Source of the DNA: Verrucomicrobiales bacterium
GTDB lineage: Bacteria; Verrucomicrobiota; Verrucomicrobiia; Verrucomicrobiales; DEV007
Direction: 5' to 3'
Assembly (NCBI GenBank): GCA_007123695.1
Contig: SLGN01000456.1
Location: 1-5,783, forward strand
DNA length: 5,783 nt
The position numbers and the translations under genes were made by a program. The notes below the pieces were generated by a model. It worked only from the letters and a program-made list of their open reading frames with translations, made no database searches and was not told where the DNA came from. This document shows, piece after piece, positions 1-5,783 of the stretch; positions within the stretch are counted from its first letter, which is position 1, and each line of letters opens with the position of its first letter.

Positions 1-1080
<1,080 letters not shown>

Positions 1081-1104
1081 AACCGCGGTCGCGGACCCGC
1101 GCAT

Positions 1105-1122
1105 GGCGCGCAGCGCCCTTTT
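1105..1122 (+). terminator. Probable intrinsic terminator after the YcgQ-like gene
   Basis: A perfect 5-bp GC stem (GGCGC, 1105-1109, pairing with GCGCC, 1113-1117) with a 3-nt loop is followed by CTTTT. It starts 25 bases after the stop codon. The stem is short and the T run has only four bases, so efficiency is uncertain. A second stem lies just downstream (CAGGG 1128-1132 with CCCTG 1139-1143) without a T run. The rest of the 171-bp gap shows no clear promoter. Confidence 0.5.
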
Positions 1123-1192
1123 GCCGGCAGGGTTCCGGCCCTGGCTCCGCAGCGCCGCTTCCGCGCATGCGCCAGAGGCCCCGAGGCATCTC

Positions 1193-1204
1193 GTCTTGAA
1201 AGAC
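1193..1204. promoter_or_regulatory. Small inverted repeat upstream of the ceramidase-like gene
   Basis: GTCTT-GA-AAGAC is a perfect 5-bp inverted repeat with a 2-nt centre, 47 bases before the ATG at 1252. It includes TTGAAA (1196-1201), which resembles a -35 box, but no good -10 box follows at normal spacing. It could be an operator half-site pair or chance. Confidence 0.2.
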
Positions 1205-1251
1205 TTGGCCGTACCTGCCAGCCTCGTGGCCGAGCCAAAACTACCGCACCG

Positions 1252-2721
1252 ATGAAACCGAACCTCCGTCTCCTTGCTGCAACCGCAGCCGTCGCCGTCG
1301 TCACCGCAACCCTGCCGCCCGCCGCCGCCCAGGACGCACCGCCCGCCGCGCTGCGTGCCGGGGCGGCCACCAGCGTGATCACTCCCCCGCTGGGAGAACC
1401 GATCGTGGGCGGGTTCACGCCATTCCCCGCCGAGCACATCCACGACGAACTGCATGCTCGCTGCCTCGTCCTCGACGACGGCGAAACGAAAATCGCGCTG
1501 GTCGTCTGCGACCTGCTGGGACTCCACCGCAGCGTCGCCCTCGCGGCGAGGGAGCACATCGAACGCGAACTCTCCATTCCCCGCAGCCACGTCATGGTCT
1601 CGGGCACGCACACCCACTCGGCCACCGTTGCGCTCGGCCCGAACCCGCGCGTCTTTGCCGACGAGATCGAACTCTCCGACTACGAGCGCTTCGTCGCCCG
1701 CCGCATCGCCGACGGGGTGCGCCGCGCCGTGAACCTGCTGCGCCCCGCCGAGATCGCCTTCGGCCACGTCGATGCGCCCGAGCACGTCTTCAACCGCCGC
1801 TGGTTTCTCAAGGAGGGCACAATGCCCGAGAACCCCTTCGGTCGCAGCGACGAGAAAGTGAAGATGAATCCCGGCGCCGGGAACCCGAACCTCGTCGAAC
1901 CCGCCGGGCCGACCGATCCCCGGGTCTCGTTCTTCGTCCTGCGCGAGCCCGGCGGCGACTTCATATCCCTCTTCAGCGCCTACTCCCTCCACTACGTCGG
2001 CGGCGTGGGCCGCGCCCACGTCTCGGCCGACTACTTCGGCTACTACAGCAAGGCGATCGAGCGCCAGCTCGGCAGGGAAGGGCAGGATCCCCCCGTGGTG
2101 GCGATGATGGCCAACGGCACCAGCGGCGACATCAACAACATCAACTTTCTCGAACCGCGCCCGCGGAAGGAGCCCTACGAGCAGATGAAGCACGTTGCCC
2201 ACGACGTCGCCGAGAAGGTCGGGTCGGCCCTCGAGGGGCTGGAGTGGAGTTCCGAGGTGTCGCTCGACGCCCGCTACCGCGAACTCGACGTAAAGTGGCG
2301 TCACATCCCCGAGGAACTGCTGGAATGGGCCCGCCAGACCGAGGCCAATGCTCCGCGCATCGGCGACAAGTCGGTATTGCCCCTTTCCTACGCCGGACGG
2401 GTGCAACGCCTCGCGCAGGCCACGCCCGAGACCAAGCTGCCCGTACAGGCGCTGCGCATCGGGGACATCTGCATCGCCACGACGCCATGCGAGACCTTCG
2501 CCGAGACGGGCCTGGAATTCCGCGAGCGCAGCCCCTTCGAGAAATCCTTCGTCGTCGAGCTGGCCAACGGCTACTACGGCTACATGCCCACCCCGCGGCA
2601 CTTCGAGCTGGGCGGCTACGAGACCTGGCCCGGGACGAACAACCTCGAGCCCGAAGCCTCGGTCAAGGTGATGGACGCCCTGCTCGAAATGGCGGCGGAG
2701 CTGAAGGCCGCCGCCGAGTGA
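1252..2721 (+). CDS. Secreted neutral/alkaline ceramidase-like zinc hydrolase, lacking the canonical catalytic Ser
   Basis: The 489-residue product starts with a signal peptide (about residues 1-26, cleavage likely after AAA before QDAP), so it acts in the periplasm or outside the cell. The mature part matches the ceramidase N-terminal hydrolase domain: 'GAATSVITPP' near 37, 'LHARCLVLDDG' near 67-77, 'SGTHTHS' (His120/His122), 'SLHYVGG' (His247) followed by 'SADYFGY', 'PCETF' (Glu414), and 'YYGYMPT' (Tyr444) with 'GGYE' at 454-457. These correspond to the His, His, Glu and Tyr zinc ligands of known neutral ceramidases. The GDVSPN motif, whose Ser is the nucleophile in human and Pseudomonas enzymes, reads GDINNI here (292-297), so Asn295 replaces Ser. 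The C-terminal immunoglobulin-like domain of full-length ceramidases (about 650-760 residues) is absent. The fold call is firm; activity on ceramide is doubtful and another amide or ester substrate is possible. No Shine-Dalgarno precedes the ATG; the start is set by the signal peptide. Confidence 0.92.
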   Translation: MKPNLRLLAATAAVAVVTATLPPAAAQDAPPAALRAGAATSVITPPLGEPIVGGFTPFPAEHIHDELHARCLVLDDGETKIALVVCDLLGLHRSVALAAREHIERELSIPRSHVMVSGTHTHSATVALGPNPRVFADEIELSDYERFVARRIADGVRRAVNLLRPAEIAFGHVDAPEHVFNRRWFLKEGTMPENPFGRSDEKVKMNPGAGNPNLVEPAGPTDPRVSFFVLREPGGDFISLFSAYSLHYVGGVGRAHVSADYFGYYSKAIERQLGREGQDPPVVAMMANGTSGDINNINFLEPRPRKEPYEQMKHVAHDVAEKVGSALEGLEWSSEVSLDARYRELDVKWRHIPEELLEWARQTEANAPRIGDKSVLPLSYAGRVQRLAQATPETKLPVQALRIGDICIATTPCETFAETGLEFRERSPFEKSFVVELANGYYGYMPTPRHFELGGYETWPGTNNLEPEASVKVMDALLEMAAELKAAAE

Positions 2722-2726
2722 AGCGA

Positions 2727-2758
2727 GTCCCCGGCACCTCGCCGAAGGACCGGGGGAC
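2727..2758 (+). terminator. Stem-loop after the ceramidase-like gene, possible weak terminator
   Basis: GTCCCC (2727-2732) pairs with GGGGAC (2753-2758), and GG (2733-2734) can pair with CC (2750-2751) across a one-base bulge. The loop is about 15 nt. It begins five bases after the TGA at 2719-2721. No T run follows, so it may be an RNA-stabilising stem instead of a terminator. Confidence 0.35.
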
Positions 2759-2859
2759 GTGGAGCCCGCGTTCCCTCGTCCGGTAAAGAAGATCGTGAAA
2801 ACGAGAAGCGGTGAGCCGGAAGCGACTCAAACCTTCTACCGAAGCCACCCTCGGCGGGC

Positions 2860-2875
2860 CGAATCTCTTGATTCG
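2860..2875. other. Stem-loop CGAATC/GATTCG in the intergenic region
   Basis: A perfect 6-bp inverted repeat (2860-2865 with 2870-2875) surrounds the loop TCTT. It lies six bases before the 14-bp palindrome and about 105 bases before the likely PAS-gene start. Function unknown; it may be part of a structured leader or control region. Confidence 0.35.
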
Positions 2876-2880
2876 CCTGA

Positions 2881-2894
2881 ACCCAAATTTGGGT
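2881..2894. promoter_or_regulatory. 14-bp perfect palindrome ACCCAAATTTGGGT, candidate operator
   Basis: The sequence is its own reverse complement over 14 bases with an AT-rich centre, the usual look of a site bound by a dimeric regulator. It lies in the gap between the ceramidase-like and PAS genes, 86 bases before the ATG at 2980, next to an AT-rich stretch (2905-2934) that contrasts with the GC-rich surroundings. No regulator can be named from the sequence. Confidence 0.4.
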
Positions 2895-2912
2895 GCGGCA
2901 TGGCGTAAAAAA

Positions 2913-2936
2913 TTTCCCTTTCTTCTCTTTTTTTCC
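2913..2936 (+). promoter_or_regulatory. 24-nt pure pyrimidine tract with T7, preceded by an A run
   Basis: Bases 2913-2936 are all C or T, ending with seven T (2928-2934) and CC. They follow six A (2907-2912), so strand composition flips sharply. In a GC-rich window this is the clearest AT-rich point and a likely place for promoter opening, or for transcription coming from the left to end. No convincing -35/-10 pair was found. Confidence 0.3.
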
Positions 2937-2939
2937 AGC

Positions 2940-2950
2940 ATTACCGTAAT
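2940..2950. promoter_or_regulatory. Inverted repeat ATTAC-C-GTAAT
   Basis: Five-base arms are perfect inverses around one central C. The site lies directly after the pyrimidine tract and six bases before the leader hairpin. Too short to be decisive alone; listed because several symmetric elements cluster here. Confidence 0.3.
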
Positions 2951-2955
2951 TTCCA

Positions 2956-2973
2956 TGCCGACCTTTGTCGGCA
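2956..2973 (+). promoter_or_regulatory. Leader hairpin just before the PAS-gene start
   Basis: TGCCGAC (2956-2962) pairs perfectly with GTCGGCA (2967-2973) around the loop CTTT. It ends six bases before the ATG at 2980, where a ribosome binding site would normally sit, and covers the alternative TTG start at 2965. If transcribed it could limit initiation at 2980, or it may mean the true start is further in (3070 or 3118). Confidence 0.4.
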
Positions 2974-2979
2974 ATCCCT

Positions 2980-3957
2980 ATGCAGCAGAAAACGACCGAT
3001 TCCTTCGAAGAGGCAAGAGGATGCGGCGCACCGGAGCCTTGGCGTCGCATCCCGCGCCATCGCATTGGAATGCGCCGTCTCCTTTCCCGCACTTGCGAGG
3101 GCCGTTGGGGCGCACAGATGCTGCGCATCGCCAGCGACATGATGCTCGTCTGCGACGAAGATCTGGCGATCCTCCACCACAACCGTGCCTTTTTGAAGGC
3201 CGTGGGCTACGCCGAGGGCAGCTTTCTCGGGACCAATCTAGCAGATTTCTTCCCCTCGGACGAGCGGGAGGGCGTTCAAAAAGTGTTCCACGACTGGCGC
3301 AGCGGCCACGCCGCCGGAATGCGCTTCCAAGCTCCCCTGCTCACGACGAAGGGAAAACGGCCGAGCGATTTCCGCGCCGTGCGCAGCCGCGACCACGACC
3401 GGGGCGGGGCCTTCGTCTACTACATCGTGGCACGCGAGTTGCCGAACAGCGGAAAAGACCCGGAACGCGCCGACGAATCCGAGGAGCGCGACGGAGCGTT
3501 TCTCCGCGGGCTGCCCGTGGCGGCGTGGCGCACCGACGGCCAACTGCGGATCGTGCAAGCATTCGGCAGCCTCTGGCCCGAGATCGGAGCGGCGAGCGAG
3601 GACCTCGTCGGGGAGATCTTCGGCAGTCGGCGCGATTGTCTGCTTCCGCCCGTCCTGCGCGGGATCGACTGCACCGACGCGCTCTCGGGCATGGGCGTCC
3701 AGACCGAAGTTCGTCACGGAGGGGACACCTACCTCGCCACGGTGGAGCCTTTTTTCGACCGCGAGGGTCGGCTCGTCGGCACGGTCGGCTTTCTGCGCCG
3801 GGCCAACCGCCGCGCCGCCGCATCGGAGGCAGGCCGTCTGATCGAAACGCCGTCGCAAGACCCTCCCTCCGGGCACCATGCGCCACCGGAGATCGCTAAC
3901 GAAGCCGCCTCCGCCACCGTGCCCCCCTTCCCCCGGGGCACGGACTCGCTCGGCTGA
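2980..3957 (+). CDS. Tandem-PAS protein without a recognisable output domain
   Basis: From the ATG at 2980 the product has 325 residues. Residues 47-154 form a clear PAS domain: 'LVCDEDLAILHHNRAFL' is the typical opening, then 'GYAEGSFLGTNLADFFP', and the closing strand 'FVYYIVARELP'. Residues 173-274 look like a second, more diverged PAS fold ('LPVAAWRTDGQLRIVQAFGS', then 'TYLATVEPFFDREGRLVGTVGFL'). The last 50 residues are Pro/Ala/Ser-rich and disordered in look. No histidine kinase, GGDEF, EAL, HTH or other output domain is present, and no signal peptide or membrane helix is seen, so it should be a cytoplasmic sensory or interaction module. The ligand is unknown. The start is uncertain: residues 1-46 are Arg-rich and unlike PAS, no Shine-Dalgarno is visible, and TTG 2965, ATG 3070 and ATG 3118 are alternatives, the last right at the PAS boundary. 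It may be a remnant of a larger sensor, but no kinase sequence follows in any frame. Confidence 0.82.
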   Translation: MQQKTTDSFEEARGCGAPEPWRRIPRHRIGMRRLLSRTCEGRWGAQMLRIASDMMLVCDEDLAILHHNRAFLKAVGYAEGSFLGTNLADFFPSDEREGVQKVFHDWRSGHAAGMRFQAPLLTTKGKRPSDFRAVRSRDHDRGGAFVYYIVARELPNSGKDPERADESEERDGAFLRGLPVAAWRTDGQLRIVQAFGSLWPEIGAASEDLVGEIFGSRRDCLLPPVLRGIDCTDALSGMGVQTEVRHGGDTYLATVEPFFDREGRLVGTVGFLRRANRRAAASEAGRLIETPSQDPPSGHHAPPEIANEAASATVPPFPRGTDSLG

Positions 3958-3985
3958 TGCGGTCGAAAACCGAGAGCCCCCCGGC

Positions 3986-4006
3986 GGCTCCCGGCTCCCG
4001 GCTCCC
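3986..4006. repeat. Three tandem copies of GGCTCCC in the PAS-sulfatase gap
   Basis: Three perfect 7-bp copies lie in the 213-bp gap (3958-4170). Nearby are a small stem CGGT/ACCG (3960-3963 with 3969-3972) right after the PAS stop and a CCGA/TCGG stem around five T (4026-4038). No good terminator or promoter could be fixed in this gap; it holds no gene that can be supported. Confidence 0.6.
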
Positions 4007-4170
4007 GAATCCTACGAAAGCATGTCCGATTTTTTCGGGTGGCCACATTGCTCCCGTCGGCGACAGCGAAGAGAATCGGAGACGGAGTTTCTCCCCGTAG
4101 CTGCGGCACAAACCCTTCGGCAGGTTCGATAGCGGGCCCGACTCCGCCCGCACCCAACCCTCTTCGTCCC

Positions 4171-5751
4171 ATGACCCGACCCTATTGGATCTGCCTCGGC
4201 CTCGCGGCGCTCGCCCAGACCGCCGCCGCCGAGCGGCCCAACGTGCTCCTCATTCTAGTCGACGACCTCAAGCCGACCCTCGGCTGCTACGGCGATCCCC
4301 ACGCGAAGACACCGAACCTCGACGCTCTCGCCGCCCGCGGCGTCCGTTTCGACCACGCCTACTGCAACCAGGCCGTCTGCGCCCCGTCGCGCTTCAACCT
4401 GATGCTCGGCTCGCACTCGACCCGCTCCGGACTCTACGGGCTCGCCAGCCAGCTTCGCGAGCTCTGGCCGCGGGCGGTAACCCTGCCGCAGCATTTCGCC
4501 CGGCATGGCGGATACCGCACCGAGTCGGTCGGGAAAGTCTTCCACGTCGGCCACGGCAACGAGGGCGACCCCGGATCCTTCACCGTGCCGCCCCACCACG
4601 AAAAGGTCATCGAATACGTAGATCCCGCCAGCACCGGAGGAGGTCGGCTCACCCGCGAAGAGGCGCTCTTCACCAACCAGCGCCTCGGCGAAATCCGCTC
4701 CCTCCCGCGCGGCATGGCCTGGGAATCGCCCGACGTCGACGACGAAGCCTACGCCGACGGCCGCGTCGCAACCGAGGCCGTGGTCCGGCTGCGGGGGGCG
4801 AAGCAGCGGCTCGAGGCGGATGGAACGCCCTTCTTCCTCGCAGTCGGTTTCGTGCGACCTCACCTGCCCTTTTCCGCGCCGAAGAAATACTGGGATCTCC
4901 ACGATCCTGCGACCCTGCCGCAGGCCCGCACCGACAGCCCCCCCGCCGGCGCCCCCGTCGTCGCAGACAAGAAGGGAGGAGAAATCGCCGCCTACGAGCC
5001 CGTGCCCGAGGACACCCCTGGCGGCGCCTTCCCCGAAGACCTCCGGCGCCGGCTCGTCCACGGCTACTACGCCAGCTCCAGCTACGTCGATGCCCAGATC
5101 GGCCGCGTCATCGCCGCCCTCGACGAACTCGGCCTCGACGAGAGCACTATCGTCGCGCTCTGGGGCGACCACGGCTTCCATCTCGGCGACCACGGCTATT
5201 GGACGAAGCACACCAACTACGAGGAAGCCACCCGCATCCCCCTGATCCTCGTCGCCCCCGGGGTCACACGGGCCGGGACCGGCACTCGCTGGCCCGTCTC
5301 CACCGTAGATCTCTTTCCCACCCTCGCCGAACTGGCCGGCCTCCCCGCTCCACAGGGCCCCCAGCCCATCGACGGTGTCAGCGTCGCGCCCCTGCTCAAG
5401 GGTCTACCCGACGAGCAGCTCCACCGCGAGATGGCGCAGCATCCCCGCCACGCCTTCCACGCCTTTCCGCGGGGCAGCATCGTCGGTCGCGCCATTCGCA
5501 CCGAGAGCCATCGCCTCGTCGAGTGGAAAGAGCCCGGCGCAGCCCCCGCCACTGCCGAGATCGAACTCTACGACTACGAGAGCGACCCTTTCGAATCGAG
5601 AAACCTCGCCGAAGACTTCCCCGGTCGCGTCGCTGAACTCCGCGCCATCCTCGCCACCTACCCGGAAGCCCTGCCCTCGGCCCGGGGTGGCGCAGGCAAG
5701 CCGAAGCGCGCACGCCGCGCCAAGGCGACCCCGCAACCTACCAGCCAGTGA
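4171..5751 (+). CDS. Secreted type I (formylglycine) sulfatase, iduronate-2-sulfatase-like
   Basis: The 526-residue product hydrolyses a sulfate ester, probably on a sulfated sugar. Residues 1-20 are a signal peptide (cleavage likely after TAAA, before ERPN), which fixes the start at ATG 4171 and not the in-frame GTG at 4039. Sulfatase features in order: 'RPNVLLILVDDL' with metal-binding Asp31/Asp32; the signature C70-A-P-S-R74, whose Cys is the residue converted to formylglycine; 'SVGKVFH' with Lys122 and His125; 'GFVRPHLPF' with His231; 'WGDHGFHLGDHG' with metal-binding Asp333/His334; and 'WTKHTNYEEATRIPL' with Lys346. The 'RPHLPF..PKKYWDL' and 'KHTNYEEA' stretches are typical of the iduronate-2-sulfatase-like S1_7 group. 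'YDYESDPFESRNLAED' is the usual C-terminal sulfatase end. The last 15 or so residues form a Lys/Arg-rich tail (511-518) beyond the normal domain. It needs a formylglycine-generating enzyme encoded elsewhere. Exact substrate cannot be read from sequence. Confidence 0.96.
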   Translation: MTRPYWICLGLAALAQTAAAERPNVLLILVDDLKPTLGCYGDPHAKTPNLDALAARGVRFDHAYCNQAVCAPSRFNLMLGSHSTRSGLYGLASQLRELWPRAVTLPQHFARHGGYRTESVGKVFHVGHGNEGDPGSFTVPPHHEKVIEYVDPASTGGGRLTREEALFTNQRLGEIRSLPRGMAWESPDVDDEAYADGRVATEAVVRLRGAKQRLEADGTPFFLAVGFVRPHLPFSAPKKYWDLHDPATLPQARTDSPPAGAPVVADKKGGEIAAYEPVPEDTPGGAFPEDLRRRLVHGYYASSSYVDAQIGRVIAALDELGLDESTIVALWGDHGFHLGDHGYWTKHTNYEEATRIPLILVAPGVTRAGTGTRWPVSTVDLFPTLAELAGLPAPQGPQPIDGVSVAPLLKGLPDEQLHREMAQHPRHAFHAFPRGSIVGRAIRTESHRLVEWKEPGAAPATAEIELYDYESDPFESRNLAEDFPGRVAELRAILATYPEALPSARGGAGKPKRARRAKATPQPTSQ

Positions 5752-5783
5752 TCGTCAGCGGCGTGTGGTCGTCGATTTCGCAA

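Noticed and set aside
1163..1172. 10-bp palindrome GCGCATGCGC in the first gap
   Set aside because: Pure GC/AT alternation is frequent by chance in such GC-rich DNA and no other signal supports it as a site.
2811..3899. A 362-residue + strand frame overlapping the PAS gene
   Set aside because: The product is Arg/Pro-rich low-complexity, the usual look of a wrong frame in GC-rich DNA, while the frame starting at 2980 gives two PAS domains.
4108..4160. tRNA-like GGTTCGAT motif in the gap before the sulfatase
   Set aside because: The bases on either side of the supposed T-loop do not pair and no acceptor or anticodon stem can be drawn.
4039..4170. In-frame GTG extension of the sulfatase
   Set aside because: It would bury the signal peptide 44 residues inside; the ATG at 4171 starts directly at the signal peptide.
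4255..5211. A 318-residue open frame on the - strand opposite the sulfatase
   Set aside because: It mirrors the sulfatase codons and its Val/Gly/Ala-rich product has no recognisable fold.

Overview
The window is a GC-rich stretch with four protein genes, all on the + strand. One is cut by the left edge. In order they are: a His-rich membrane protein of the TIGR03943/DUF1980 (YcgQ) type, a secreted ceramidase-like zinc hydrolase, a protein of two PAS domains with no output domain, and a secreted sulfatase resembling iduronate-2-sulfatases. No tRNA, rRNA, CRISPR array, transposase or phage gene was seen. High GC, the pairing of an exported sulfatase with an exported ceramidase-like hydrolase, and the absence of a clear Shine-Dalgarno sequence before the three visible starts suggest a PVC-group bacterium (Verrucomicrobiota or Planctomycetota). 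That is inference from gene style; there is no phylogenetic marker here.

Layout. 1-1080: C-terminal 359 residues of the YcgQ-like protein. It opens with a perfect (CACGAG)n array coding for 14 His-Glu pairs, then degenerate Cys/His-rich repeats, one membrane helix, a Pro-Gly-Ala linker with its own 15-bp DNA repeat, and the conserved CCAADA-type C-terminal domain. 1081-1251: short gap with a plausible intrinsic terminator. 1252-2721: ceramidase-like hydrolase with signal peptide. It keeps the expected zinc ligands but has Asn where the ceramidase catalytic Ser should be. 2722-2979: the most structured non-coding stretch, holding stem-loops, a 14-bp perfect palindrome, a 24-nt pyrimidine tract and a hairpin just before the next start. 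2980-3957: tandem-PAS protein. 3958-4170: gap with a triple 7-bp repeat. 4171-5751: sulfatase with signal peptide and an intact CxPSR formylglycine site. 5752-5783: nothing recognisable.

The genes do not form a tight operon; the gaps are 171, 257 and 213 bp. The first gene belongs to a family usually paired with a COG0701/DUF318 permease, which would lie upstream of the window, and its histidines point to metal (probably zinc) handling. The two exported hydrolases fit breakdown of sulfated glycans or glycolipids outside the cytoplasm. The PAS protein could be a cytoplasmic sensor that works through a partner. Links between the genes are inference.
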